NCBI GenBank assembly: GCA_035647835.1 | Contig: DASRMS010000186.1 | Span: 1-39,019 of the forward strand | DNA length: 39,019 bases | DNA from: UBA9865 sp035647835 | Lineage (GTDB): Bacteria > Bacillota > Dethiobacteria > Dethiobacterales > Dethiobacteraceae | Direction of reading: 5' to 3' | Shown here: one piece after another, positions 25,250 through 34,112 of the stretch | Numbering within the stretch: position 1 is the stretch's first letter | Layout of the letters: each line of letters opens with the position of its first letter | Program-made: the position numbers and the translations under genes | Notes under the pieces: model-generated | The model's database searches: none | Told to the model about the DNA's origin: nothing | The model's input: the letters and a program-made list of their open reading frames with translations, nothing else

Positions 25250-27025
25250 CTATTTCAGGATAATTGCATCAAATTTACATTTTTCCATGCAAACACCGCA
25301 CTTAATGCAAACAGATTGGTCAATTTCGTGGGGTTGTTTACGTTCGCCAGAAATAGCATTTACAGGACAGTTTTTGGCGCACACTGTGCAGCCAACACAT
25401 TTATCTTCTATAATATTATAGGAGATCAAATTACTGCAAACGCCTGCGCGGCATTTACCCTCATTGATATGCTCTTCGTATTCATGCCGGAAGTAGCGTA
25501 GTGTACTTAACACAGGGTTAGGTGCAGTTTGTCCTAAACCACAAAGCGCACTATCTCTAATAGCAGCGCCCATCTCTTCAAGTGTTTCAATGTCACCAGG
25601 TTTACCTTGGCCTGCGGTAATACGCTCTAAGATCTCTAACATGCGCTTTGTACCTTCCCGGCAGGGAGTACATTTACCACAGGATTCACTTTGCGTAAAG
25701 GTTAAGAAGAATTTAGCTAAGTCCACCATACAGGTAGTTTCATCCATCACCACTAGACCACCGGAACCCATCATGGCACCAGCTGCAGTGAGTGAATCAT
25801 AATCAACAGATAGGTCTAATTGCTCTTCTGGCAAACAACCACCTGATGGCCCACCAATCTGTACCGCCTTAAATGCCCTGTCGTCTTGAATCCCGCCACC
25901 AACATCATAAATTATTTCCCGCATGGTAATACCCATGGGTACTTCGGCGAGACCTGTCTTTTTAATTTTACCGGTTAAAGCAAATACCTTTGTGCCTTTA
26001 CTGCGTTCGGCACCAACCTTACCGTATTCATCGGCACCAAGACGGAAGATAACGGGCACATTGGCGTAAGTCTCCACGTTATTCAGTAAGGTAGGTTTAC
26101 CCCACAGCCCGGAGTTTGCCGGAAATGGCGGACGTGGACGTGGTATACCACGCAGTCCTTCAATTGATGCCAAGAGAGCTGTTTCTTCACCGCAAACAAA
26201 CGCGCCGGCACCTTCCTTAATTTTCAAATCAAAACAAAAATCAGTGCCCAGGATTTTGTTGCCAAGATAGCCATGCGCTTTAGCTTCTTTGATCGCAATC
26301 TGCAGGCGTTTAATAGCCAGGGGATATTCAGCACGTACATAGATATAACCTTCGTCTGCACCAATAGCAAAAGCAGCAATGGTCATACCTTCAATTAGCG
26401 CATGTGGGTCACCCTCGAGAACACTGCGGTCCATAAAGGCACCAGGATCACCTTCGTCTGCGTTACAAACAACATACTTTTTATTGCCTTTGGCTTGGTA
26501 AGTGAAGTTCCACTTCATACCTGTCGGGAACCCAGCACCACCGCGCCCCCGTAGTCCTGACTTTTGCACTTCTTTGATGACTTCTTCCTGAGTCATTTCA
26601 TTGATAACTTTAGTTAAAGCTATATAGCCATCAATTGCTAGATAACTATCAATGCTTTCGGGATCAATCACTCCCACGTGGCCAAGCAAAACACGATGTT
26701 GTTTAGCCATAAAATGGTCATTATCAGTAGCTGCTGCACTGGACAGCACAAGCATTTCTTCAACCGGTTTACCGCCAACAATATGCTGTTCCACAATGGC
26801 AGCTACTTTATCTGCCGTAGCGTCACCATACAGATAAGTTTCACCTGCTGGCGTGGTGACTTCCACTAGTGGTTCACTAAAGCACATGCCAATACAACCA
26901 GTTCTTTCGGGCACAATGTCGTGTTCCGCTAGCAGCGACACTAACTTATCGTAGGTTTTGCTTGCACCAGCAGCAATGCCGCAGGTAGCCAGACCAACTC
27001 TGACTCTATAAGATTGGGCTTCCAT
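25250..27025 (-). CDS. NuoF/HydB-like NADH-binding flavoprotein subunit
   Basis: This 591-residue subunit carries the NAD(P)H- and FMN-binding site that links formate oxidation to pyridine nucleotides. The N-terminal thioredoxin-like [2Fe-2S] domain (about 1-110) has GLATCGIAAGA and TGCIGMC. The NuoF core follows with the nucleotide motif GRGGAGFPTGMKW (about 170), the FMN region CNADEGDPGAFMDRSV, GAGAFVCGEETALLASIEG, and the [4Fe-4S] motif ESCGKCTPCREG (about 475). A C-terminal bacterial ferredoxin domain has CVGCTVCAKNCPVNAI and CIKCGVCMEKCKFDAI. This three-part build matches HydB-type subunits of bifurcating hydrogenases and formate dehydrogenases. ATG 27025 is preferred: the upstream TTG (27049) is 5' of the AGAAGGGGG site. 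It sits between nuoE-like and fdhA with gaps of 39 and 16 bp. Confidence 0.94.
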   Translation of the reverse strand: MEAQSYRVRVGLATCGIAAGASKTYDKLVSLLAEHDIVPERTGCIGMCFSEPLVEVTTPAGETYLYGDATADKVAAIVEQHIVGGKPVEEMLVLSSAAATDNDHFMAKQHRVLLGHVGVIDPESIDSYLAIDGYIALTKVINEMTQEEVIKEVQKSGLRGRGGAGFPTGMKWNFTYQAKGNKKYVVCNADEGDPGAFMDRSVLEGDPHALIEGMTIAAFAIGADEGYIYVRAEYPLAIKRLQIAIKEAKAHGYLGNKILGTDFCFDLKIKEGAGAFVCGEETALLASIEGLRGIPRPRPPFPANSGLWGKPTLLNNVETYANVPVIFRLGADEYGKVGAERSKGTKVFALTGKIKKTGLAEVPMGITMREIIYDVGGGIQDDRAFKAVQIGGPSGGCLPEEQLDLSVDYDSLTAAGAMMGSGGLVVMDETTCMVDLAKFFLTFTQSESCGKCTPCREGTKRMLEILERITAGQGKPGDIETLEEMGAAIRDSALCGLGQTAPNPVLSTLRYFRHEYEEHINEGKCRAGVCSNLISYNIIEDKCVGCTVCAKNCPVNAISGERKQPHEIDQSVCIKCGVCMEKCKFDAIILK

Positions 27026-27064
27026 CGTTGCAATCCCCCTTCTCCTCAATGTGTGGTGGCAAGC

Positions 27065-27550
27065 TTAGTAGTTATTAAGAATCTCTTTTATTTTTTCTGC
27101 TGTCAGACGCCCAAAGGTATCATTATTAATCATCATCACAGGTGCCAGACCGCAAGCACCAATGCAGGCGACAGACTCTAAAGTAAATTTCTGGTCATTA
27201 GATGTTTCGCCAACGTCTAGACCTAGCTGTTCTTTAAGTGCTTCAACAATCTTAGACGCTCCGCGAACATGGCAAGCTGTCCCTTGGCAGACACGGATAA
27301 TATTTTCACCCCGTGGTGTCAAGTGAAATTGAGCATAAAATGTGGCAACACCATAAACCCGGCTAAATGGCACTTTTAACTGTTTAGCAGTGTACGCCAT
27401 AGCCTGACGAGGTAGGTAGCCATAAAATTCCTGGATAGCTTGCAGAATAGGTATAGTTGTACCTTTCTGTCCTTGATAGCGTTCAAGAATCTCATCTACA
27501 GGTGCATAATCAAAAGAGTCTTCAGCATGGCATTCATGAGCTTCTTTCAA
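27065..27550 (-). CDS. NuoE/HydC-like [2Fe-2S] subunit
   Basis: This 161-residue thioredoxin-like [2Fe-2S] protein partners NuoF-type subunits. The four ligands are seen as CQGTACHVRG (C-x4-C) and CIGACGLAP (C-x3-C), with the family's helical N-terminal half (TTIPILQAIQEFYGYLPRQA, VYGVATFYAQF). The frame extends upstream to 27646. The TTG at 27550 is nevertheless chosen, because AGGAGG (27560-27565) lies nine bases before it and the length then fits the family (about 160). First gene of the formate dehydrogenase operon. Confidence 0.93.
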   Translation of the reverse strand: MKEAHECHAEDSFDYAPVDEILERYQGQKGTTIPILQAIQEFYGYLPRQAMAYTAKQLKVPFSRVYGVATFYAQFHLTPRGENIIRVCQGTACHVRGASKIVEALKEQLGLDVGETSNDQKFTLESVACIGACGLAPVMMINNDTFGRLTAEKIKEILNNY

Positions 27551-27706
27551 TGTGTCTAACCTCCTTTTCACGTGGTATAAATAATATTTATGGCTCAATT
27601 CAATAACATTCGTGCTGCTCACTACTGATTCCTGCAAACAGCACAAAAAATCCCCGGCTGCAAGTATTACTCGTCCAGGGAAATATATATGCTGTAGCTG
27701 TCTATA

Positions 27707-27735
27707 ATTTTACTTTATCTTTCTATTTCTTGCAA
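27707..27735 (-). promoter_or_regulatory. sigma-A-type promoter of the formate dehydrogenase operon
   Basis: On the minus strand, TTGCAA (27730-27735), a 17-bp spacer and TAAAAT (27707-27712) are seen. The start would be near 27700, leaving a leader of about 150 nt before the TTG at 27550. No riboswitch or clear attenuator is recognised in that leader. Confidence 0.55.
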
Positions 27736-27786
27736 TGACCAATTTCTGTTTTGCTTGCAAAGATTAACCTTTTGTTAATACTTTGT

Positions 27787-28362
27787 CTATCTACAGTCAA
27801 TCACTCTTTTCTCCGTAATGATAAAATCTACGCGGCGATCCCAGGGGTCTACGGGGATACCATTAGTTATTTGCACCTCAAAAGTAACCGCCACTAATGG
27901 TACACCGTCTCGCAGCTGTGGGAAAAAGCGATCATAGTAACCGCCGCCATAACCTAGACGGTTACCTTGCAGGTCAAAGGCAACGCCCGGTACGACCACA
28001 AAATCAATCTCTTTAGGTTCCAGGGGGCGCAGCGCTTCTGGTTTAGGTTCTGGGATACCCCATAAGCCTGGCTCCAGATCTGCTTCTAGATCATGTATTT
28101 CTGATAAAATCATACGACGTTCTTTAGTAACAGTTTTGGTAGCCACTGCTCGTTTACCATGCGCTAATGTTTGCGGCACCATCTTCATCGTCAAGACTTC
28201 CTTACCAAAGTTTAAAAAATACATAATCGTTTGCGCTGCCTGATACTGTGGTAAGGCAAACAAGTTCTCTGCGATCTTAAGACTATTGGCTTTAACCTGG
28301 TCCCAAGTTAATAAATCTCGTTCCGCTAATATTTTTTTTCGTAATTCCTTTTTCTCATTCAT
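27787..28362 (-). CDS. 5-formyltetrahydrofolate cyclo-ligase
   Basis: This 191-residue enzyme turns 5-formyl-THF into 5,10-methenyl-THF using ATP, keeping the folate one-carbon pool usable. Family features are the basic N terminus ELRKKILAERD, MYFLNFGKEVLT, PEPKPEALRPLEPKEIDFVVVPGVAFD and the nucleotide/substrate loop NRLGYGGGYYDRFF. ATG 28362 has GGAGG seven bases upstream, with a GTG just before it. It begins 38 bp after proS and is probably co-transcribed. It links loosely with the formate and glycine genes of the window. Confidence 0.93.
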   Translation of the reverse strand: MNEKKELRKKILAERDLLTWDQVKANSLKIAENLFALPQYQAAQTIMYFLNFGKEVLTMKMVPQTLAHGKRAVATKTVTKERRMILSEIHDLEADLEPGLWGIPEPKPEALRPLEPKEIDFVVVPGVAFDLQGNRLGYGGGYYDRFFPQLRDGVPLVAVTFEVQITNGIPVDPWDRRVDFIITEKRVIDCR

Positions 28363-28400
28363 CACATAACCTCCTGGGTTAAGAGTGCAAAGGATTTCTT

Positions 28401-29855
28401 TTAATAGGCGCGAGCAAAAATAACGAGATGTTTACCTTCGCCACCGCAGTGCAAACAGCGGCCTGGCGTTTCATTTTGCAAGTAGAAGGGGATGTTGCGG
28501 ATGGTCGCCTTGGTTTCTTCCTTTACCGCGGCTTCACAGTCACTGTGGCCACACCAGCTGGAAATAATAAAACCACGTTTTTCTTCAATAATTTGCTTAA
28601 ACTCTGCGTAGTCATCAGTACGATGAGTATTTTCCGCTCTAAATTTTTTCGCTTTCTCCAGCATGTTAGCTTGAATTTCTGCGAGCAGGGCGGGTACACG
28701 TACCGTCAAGTCCGCTAGCGCCAACGTTTCTTTGACACCAGTATCCCGACGTACCAACACAGCTTGTCCTGCTGCCAAATCACGTGGCCCTACTTCAAGG
28801 CGCAGGGGGACACCTTTCATTTCCCATTCATTAAACTTCCACCCGGGGGAGTATTCTTCCCGGTCATCCATTTCCATACGCAGGCCAGCCTGCTTTAGCT
28901 CTGTAAAAATAGCTGTTGCTTGTTCCAGCACCTCAAGACGAGCTTTTTTAGGCATGATCGGTACGAGAATCACTTGCGTAGGAGCTACTTTAGGCGGCAT
29001 GATCAAGCCGCGATCATCACCATGTACCATAATAATGGCACCGATGAGACGCGTCGAAACACCCCACGAGGTTTGCCAAGCATGTTTTAACTCACCATCG
29101 CTATCCAAAAAGGTTATATCAAAAACCTTGGCAAAGTGAGTGCCGAGATTATGAGAAGTACCAGCCTGTAAAGCCTTGCCATCGCTCATTAATGCTTCTA
29201 TAGAATATGTCCGTAAAGCACCGGCAAACTTTTCTTTTTCAGATTTTTGCCCTGTCACCACCGGTACTGCTAAATCATTTTCTACAAAATCACGATAAAC
29301 TTCTAACATCTGCAGCGTTTCAGCTTGGGCTTCTGCTTCCGTGCGATGTGCGGTATGGCCTTCCTGCCATAAAAATTCAGTTGTGCGCAAAAATGGTCGT
29401 GTTACTTTTTCCCAACGCACCACATTACACCATTGGTTAATTAACACCGGCAGATCACGATACGATTGAATCCAGCGGCTATACATTTCACAGATAATTG
29501 CTTCTGAAGTGGGACGCACCAATAACCGTTCCGTTAATTTTTCGTTGCCGCCATGGGTTACCCAGGCCACTTCCGGCGCGAAACCTTCTACATGCTCTGC
29601 TTCTTTTTGTAAGAGGCTCTCCGGAATGAAAATCGGGAAATAAGCATTACGATGGCCGGTAGCTTTAATGCGCCCATCTAATCCCTCCTGCATGTTTTCC
29701 CATAGGTTGTAGCCGTAAGGCCTAATCACCATACACCCTTTAACCGGCGCATAATCCATCATTTGCGCCTTTAAAATAACGTCCAAATACCATTGGGAAT
29801 AGTCTTGATTCTGTGGTGTTATTTCCTTGACAAATTCTTTATCTTGTTTGGCCAT
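28401..29855 (-). CDS. proS: prolyl-tRNA synthetase, archaeal/eukaryote-like type
   Basis: This 484-residue class II synthetase charges tRNA-Pro. Motif 2 and 3 regions are visible (VVRWEKVTRPFLRTTEFLWQEGHTAH; GDDRGLIMPPKVAP), followed by an anticodon-binding domain. The C-terminal zinc-binding-like domain has WCGHSDCE and CLHCGGEGK and ends in ARAY. It lacks the large editing insertion of the E. coli-type enzyme and ends in the terminal Tyr typical of the archaeal-type form, which occurs in some Clostridia. ATG 29855 follows GGAGGAG. No T-box leader is evident upstream: only about 65 nt separate promoter and start. Confidence 0.95.
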   Translation of the reverse strand: MAKQDKEFVKEITPQNQDYSQWYLDVILKAQMMDYAPVKGCMVIRPYGYNLWENMQEGLDGRIKATGHRNAYFPIFIPESLLQKEAEHVEGFAPEVAWVTHGGNEKLTERLLVRPTSEAIICEMYSRWIQSYRDLPVLINQWCNVVRWEKVTRPFLRTTEFLWQEGHTAHRTEAEAQAETLQMLEVYRDFVENDLAVPVVTGQKSEKEKFAGALRTYSIEALMSDGKALQAGTSHNLGTHFAKVFDITFLDSDGELKHAWQTSWGVSTRLIGAIIMVHGDDRGLIMPPKVAPTQVILVPIMPKKARLEVLEQATAIFTELKQAGLRMEMDDREEYSPGWKFNEWEMKGVPLRLEVGPRDLAAGQAVLVRRDTGVKETLALADLTVRVPALLAEIQANMLEKAKKFRAENTHRTDDYAEFKQIIEEKRGFIISSWCGHSDCEAAVKEETKATIRNIPFYLQNETPGRCLHCGGEGKHLVIFARAY

Positions 29856-29915
29856 CTTTTTACTCCTCCTTCTACGCTCAACCGAAACTACAAAAAATTG
29901 TTTAATGCTACCAAA

Positions 29916-29944
29916 ATTATATCATATTCGCTAAGAGGGGGCAA
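29916..29944 (-). promoter_or_regulatory. sigma-A-type promoter of proS
   Basis: TTGCCC (29939-29944), a 17-bp spacer and a perfect TATAAT (29916-29921) on the minus strand lie directly after the cysK terminator. Confidence 0.65.
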
Positions 29945-29959
29945 TTTACCAATAATCAA

Positions 29960-29985
29960 GCAAGGAGCGGTTGCCCGCTCCTTGC
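29960..29985 (-). terminator. terminator hairpin downstream of cysK
   Basis: A perfect 11-bp GC-rich stem (29960-29970 with 29975-29985) and a four-base loop lie six bases after the cysK stop codon. The T tract that follows on the minus strand is weak (TTGATTATT). Confidence 0.65.
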
Positions 29986-29991
29986 TGATAA

Positions 29992-30915
29992 TTATTCATG
30001 TCTAAATAATTCTGTCGACAGGTATCGTTCCCCTGTATCGGGAGCAATGGCGACGACCCGTTTTCCTGGGCCCAGCTTACGGGCAAGCTGCAGGGCGGCA
30101 AAAACTGCTGCTCCACTGGAAATGCCCACCAGCAGCCCTTCTCTGGCCGCCAATTGTCTGGCAGTTTCCATGGCATCCTGATCGCTAACAGTTAAGACTT
30201 GATCAATAATTGCGCTATTTAAAACTGAAGGCACAAAGCCGGCACCGATGCCCTGGATTTTATGTGGCCCAGGCTTCTCTCCTGATAAAACGGCTGAGGC
30301 TGCCGGTTCCACGGCATAAACTTTGACTGCGGGTAGTTTCTGTTTTAATACCTCACCTACGCCCGTCACAGTACCACCCGTACCCACACCTGCAACAAAA
30401 GCGTCTACCTGTCCCTCGGTCTGCTGCAGAATCTCTAGTGCCGTCGTGGTACGGTGTATTTCAGGGTTAGCAGGGTTGGCAAATTGCTGTGGTACAAAAT
30501 ATTCCGGATGCTCCCGCAAGATTTTGTCCACTTCGGCCAGTGATCCTTGCATCCCTTGGGCCCCGGGGGTAAGAATAAAATCTGCACCATAGGCCAGCAG
30601 CAGATTGCGCCGCTCCATGGACATCGTATCTGGCATCACTAAAATTAGGCGGTAACCACGCGCTGCAGCCAGCATCGCCAAGCCAATGCCGGTATTGCCG
30701 CTGGTAGGTTCCAAAATGGTATCACCAGGTTTTAACTTTCCTGCGTTCTCTGCTGCCAGAAGCATCCCTAAAGCCGCTCGATCTTTGATGCTGCCGCTGG
30801 GATTAAATGATTCCAGTTTGACTGTAACTTCAGCCATCGTCGGCTCAACTAAATTAGTAAGCCTAACCAGCGGTGTTTGTCCAATTAACTCTACCACGCT
30901 TTGTGCAATTTGCAT
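29992..30915 (-). CDS. cysK: cysteine synthase (O-acetylserine sulfhydrylase)
   Basis: This 307-residue PLP enzyme makes cysteine from O-acetylserine and sulfide. Signatures are IGQTPLVRLTNL, the PLP lysine in NPSGSIKDRAA (K at about 43), the substrate loop TSGNTGIGLAM, QFANPANPEIHRTTTALEI, the phosphate-binding GVGTGGTVTGVG, the KIQGIGAGFVP segment and the C-terminal GISSGAAVFAAL. ATG 30915 has GGAGGG upstream; a longer in-frame start at 30966 would overlap the neighbouring gene and lacks a site. It is preceded by a small DUF2007 gene 31 bp away, probably the same transcript. Confidence 0.95.
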   Translation of the reverse strand: MQIAQSVVELIGQTPLVRLTNLVEPTMAEVTVKLESFNPSGSIKDRAALGMLLAAENAGKLKPGDTILEPTSGNTGIGLAMLAAARGYRLILVMPDTMSMERRNLLLAYGADFILTPGAQGMQGSLAEVDKILREHPEYFVPQQFANPANPEIHRTTTALEILQQTEGQVDAFVAGVGTGGTVTGVGEVLKQKLPAVKVYAVEPAASAVLSGEKPGPHKIQGIGAGFVPSVLNSAIIDQVLTVSDQDAMETARQLAAREGLLVGISSGAAVFAALQLARKLGPGKRVVAIAPDTGERYLSTELFRHE

Positions 30916-30946
30916 CGGTTCCCTCCTGACTGGCTGAAAAATCTGT

Positions 30947-31195
30947 CTAGTCTCCTGATGCCCCAAAAGATTTAGTTTGCAATAATTGTGCTGCTTTTGT
31001 CACCATCTGTTTAGGTACTTTGACTACTACTTCATTCATTACACTTGCGGACATACTATAGCCATCACCCAACGAATCCCTGTCAAGGATAACAGGAATC
31101 TTCGCTGCTTCCAGCATCCCTTTGGCCATCGTCGCTTCTTCCCATGTGGCTGCTTCAAAAATAGAAACCCAGTTATCAATACCTTCGTATTTCAT
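30947..31195 (-). CDS. DUF2007-type small protein (putative signal-transducing protein)
   Basis: The 82 residues have the compact pattern WVSIFEAATWEEATMAKGMLEAAKIPVILD, followed by VVVKVPKQMVTKAAQLL. This is the ACT/PII-like fold proposed for DUF2007 proteins, whose role is unknown. ATG 31195 has AAGGAGG upstream. Co-directional with cysK. Confidence 0.75.
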   Translation of the reverse strand: MKYEGIDNWVSIFEAATWEEATMAKGMLEAAKIPVILDRDSLGDGYSMSASVMNEVVVKVPKQMVTKAAQLLQTKSFGASGD

Positions 31196-31290
31196 AAGCC
31201 GCCTCCTTCCGGATAGTAGCTTGCCCAGAGTTAGTTATTTTTAAGCAAATCTTCCATGGTACCTGAGTCCCGCATTTTTAATAGTGTATA

Positions 31291-32676
31291 CTACTTTTTG
31301 CCAAACATGCCTGACAAAAATGTTTTTCCTGAAGCCAAGCCAAAACCTAAAATAGAACGGTTTTTATGGAATGTTTCATCAAGAGCGTTTAGCACCACAT
31401 CAATCTGTTCTTGCGATACCACTAAAGGTGGCTCCAAACGAATCACGTTAGGATTATTGAGAGTATAGGCCGTGATAATTCTGTATTGGTTTAACAGCAC
31501 CCCGGCCACCATAGAACCCAAATATTCGCTTGCCAGTTTGTTAAGTGCTCCGGCAACTTTAGCCATTATTCCTTTAGCAGGCTGCTCAAATTCTACGCCC
31601 ACCAGCAATCCCTTACCACGCACGTCGCGGATGATAGGATATTTCTCCTGCAAACTTTGTAAGCCAGTTAATAAATAAGCACCCATTTCAGCTGCGCGTT
31701 CGGGAAGTTTTTCCTGATTAATAACTTCCAAAGCGGCAATTCCCGCCGCAGTTGCCCAGGTATTACCACCAAAAGTAGAAGTATGCAGCAAACACTTTTC
31801 CACACCGCCATAGGCCTTGTGCCAAATCTCTGCTGTGGTGATAAATGCACCAATGGGCATGATGCCGCCGCCTAATGATTTTGCCAGACACATAACATCA
31901 GGTTCTACACCTTCATGGTCACAAGCAAACATTTTCCCGGTGCGACCTAACCCAGTTTGGATTTCATCAGCAATAAATAAAGTGCCATACTGGTGGCAGA
32001 GCTCTTTAGCAGCATTTAAGTAACCTGCCGGCGGTACAATTACACCGCCTTCTCCCTGAATGGGTTCGACAATAAAGGCAGCAACATCGTTTGTTTTCAG
32101 CTCTTTTTCTAAACTTTCTAATTCACCAAAAGGAACCATATTACAATCTGGCAGCATCGGTTCAAAACCTTTATGATATTTTTCCCTGCCGGTTAATGAA
32201 AGTGCCCCCATTGTTTTGCCGTGAAAACTAGCAACACAGGAAATAATGCGGGAACGTCCTGTAGCAATCCGAGCTAGTTTTAAGGCACCTTCCACTGCTT
32301 CTGCTCCGCTATTACAGAAAAAGGTATTACTTAACTTGCCGGGCGTAATCTGTGCTAGATTATGGGCCAAGGCACTAGCTACACCATTCATAGAAGCTTG
32401 CAGTAAATTAGGCATGGCTGATACTTTCTGTAGGGACTCAATCACATAGGGGTGATTATGCCCTAGGTTTACGGAACCATAGCCACCAAGAAAATCTAAA
32501 TAACAATTACCGTCGCCATCCCAAACATTAACACCCTGTGCTTTAACATAATGCTTGTCAAAGTCAAGCAATCCCAAGTAGGAACATAAGCCAGGGTTCA
32601 TATGGTTTTTAAAATTCTCTCTCACCTGCGTACGCGTCAGCTGAGGCAGATCTGAGATTGTATACATTTTTTCCAT
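31291..32676 (-). CDS. class III aminotransferase, putrescine aminotransferase-like
   Basis: This 461-residue PLP enzyme moves an omega-amino group to a keto acid. Seen motifs are GDGNCYLDFLGGYGSVNLGHNHPYV, FCNSGAEAVEGALKLAR, SFHGKTMGALSLTG, VEPIQGEGGVIVPP, the cofactor aspartate in FIADEIQTGLGRTG, and the PLP lysine in LAKSLGGGIMPIGAF (about K275). The roughly 20-residue N-terminal extension and the HTSTFGGN segment favour the putrescine/diamine branch over ornithine or acetylornithine aminotransferases. The substrate cannot be fixed from sequence alone. ATG 32676 has GAGGAGA upstream. Confidence 0.88.
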   Translation of the reverse strand: MEKMYTISDLPQLTRTQVRENFKNHMNPGLCSYLGLLDFDKHYVKAQGVNVWDGDGNCYLDFLGGYGSVNLGHNHPYVIESLQKVSAMPNLLQASMNGVASALAHNLAQITPGKLSNTFFCNSGAEAVEGALKLARIATGRSRIISCVASFHGKTMGALSLTGREKYHKGFEPMLPDCNMVPFGELESLEKELKTNDVAAFIVEPIQGEGGVIVPPAGYLNAAKELCHQYGTLFIADEIQTGLGRTGKMFACDHEGVEPDVMCLAKSLGGGIMPIGAFITTAEIWHKAYGGVEKCLLHTSTFGGNTWATAAGIAALEVINQEKLPERAAEMGAYLLTGLQSLQEKYPIIRDVRGKGLLVGVEFEQPAKGIMAKVAGALNKLASEYLGSMVAGVLLNQYRIITAYTLNNPNVIRLEPPLVVSQEQIDVVLNALDETFHKNRSILGFGLASGKTFLSGMFGKK

Positions 32677-32763
32677 GATTATCTATCTCCTCGCCTTGTG
32701 GATACAGATTAATTCCACAATTACTGGCAAAATCCTGCTATGCAGTGTTTAGTTTACGATAAT

Positions 32764-32787
32764 GAGGCCGGACTGCTGCCCGACCTC
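32764..32787 (-). terminator. weak terminator hairpin after the M16 peptidase operon
   Basis: An eight-base stem with one G-T pair (32780-32787 with 32764-32771) lies 27 bases after the stop codon on the coding strand. No real T run follows, so efficiency is doubtful. Confidence 0.4.
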
Positions 32788-32813
32788 CAGACGCACGTCA
32801 TCAATTTTTACTC

Positions 32814-34112
32814 TTACCTAGGCGAGCTTTTTGGCCAGATCACAGAGCGAGCCAGGTAATCGAGGCTTAAGTGTTCTTGCAGACGCTGGTTTACTTCATC
32901 TTGGGTCAGATCATGCAGTACCTGCAGATAGTCAAAAAAGTTAATTTTTTTAAAATGATAGGCTGGATAGTTGTTAGCAATAAACTCCAAAGAGTTAAAG
33001 CTTTTAAGAAATTCACCCATCGCTTTACGTTGATAGTGGGCAAATGTCTCTGTCGAGATACCCTCCCTTTGGGCACGCTTGATGCCCTCAACCAATCGCG
33101 CAAACAACTTTTCTGGCTCAGCTGTTTCACCACCGATGATGGAATGGCTGTAATCTTGTTCTGCTACATAGCCAGCATCAAATTCATCATCTACTAAGCC
33201 TTCTTCATACAGCTCGTTATAAAGTTTGGAACTTGGGCCAAAAACAACATCTAACATTAAATTCGTAGCTATCTCACGTTTGAAAAGCTTTTCACCACCA
33301 TAACCTAAATCTTGTTCTTTAAAGCCAATATTTAGCACTGGTTCAGAAACTACTAATGTTTGCTCCACATACTCTTTCGCAATTTCTGCTGGCTCTTGAG
33401 GAAAGAGCCGCTTAATCTCACCCAGAGGCTGATAATCATGCCTTTGGATATTCTCTTCAATTTGCTCCAACACCCGCTCCGCGTCCACATCACCAGTCAC
33501 AAACATAGCCATATTACTGGGATGATAAAAAGTGCGATAGCACTGATAAAGCACCTCTTTATCTATTTTGCTAATACTTTCTACCGTACCGGCAATATCG
33601 ATCCTGACTGGATGTTCTTGGTACAAAGCACCTAAGAGGTTAAAAAAGAGCCGCCACTGTGGATTATCTTCATACATACGAATTTCTTGACCAATAATGC
33701 CTTTTTCCTTTTCCACACTTTCCTCTGTAAAATAGGGATCTTGCACAAAGTCCAATAATAACTCTAGACCTTCAGTAAAGTTTTCTGTAGCAGAAAATAG
33801 ATAGGTAGTACTGGTAAAATTGGTGAAAGCATTACTAGAGGCACCCAATACTGCAAAGCGGTCAAAGGCGTTGCCCTGCTCATCTTCAAACAGCTTATGT
33901 TCCAGAAAATGTGCTACGCCATCAGGAACCTGCAGCTCCCGCTCCTGACCTTCGACAATGAAACGTGAGTTAATAGAACCGAAGTTGGTGGAGTAGGTGG
34001 CATACTTTTTGTTGTAGCCTTTTTTAGGTAAAACAAAGACTTCCAGACCTGGCTCAATCCGTCGCCAGGAGATCTTTTCCCTTAAGAGGCTATGCTCAAG
34101 TACTTTTGTCAT
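32814..34112 (-). CDS. M16 family zinc peptidase (YmfH-like)
   Basis: These 432 residues carry the inverted zinc motif HFLEH (about residues 68-72) and, about 75 residues on, the supporting EKEKGIIGQEIRMYED glutamate. This is the active subunit of an M16 pair. The body has the repeat fold typical of the family (YHPSNMAMFVTGDV; FGPSSKLYNELYEEGLVD). Homologues in Bacillus are the adjacent ymfF/ymfH genes. Its ATG overlaps the stop codon of the upstream partner by one base (TAATG), so the two are translationally coupled and probably form a heterodimer. Confidence 0.9.
   Translation of the reverse strand: MTKVLEHSLLREKISWRRIEPGLEVFVLPKKGYNKKYATYSTNFGSINSRFIVEGQERELQVPDGVAHFLEHKLFEDEQGNAFDRFAVLGASSNAFTNFTSTTYLFSATENFTEGLELLLDFVQDPYFTEESVEKEKGIIGQEIRMYEDNPQWRLFFNLLGALYQEHPVRIDIAGTVESISKIDKEVLYQCYRTFYHPSNMAMFVTGDVDAERVLEQIEENIQRHDYQPLGEIKRLFPQEPAEIAKEYVEQTLVVSEPVLNIGFKEQDLGYGGEKLFKREIATNLMLDVVFGPSSKLYNELYEEGLVDDEFDAGYVAEQDYSHSIIGGETAEPEKLFARLVEGIKRAQREGISTETFAHYQRKAMGEFLKSFNSLEFIANNYPAYHFKKINFFDYLQVLHDLTQDEVNQRLQEHLSLDYLARSVIWPKSSPR

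Noticed and set aside
29856..29991. T-box leader for prolyl-tRNA synthetase
   Set aside because: The leader between the TATAAT and the start is about 60 nt, too short, and no T-box consensus is seen.
32440..32470. Another GGGGTGATTA-like operator box
   Set aside because: It lies inside the aminotransferase coding sequence (HNHPYVIES region), has no partner boxes, and is explained by codons.
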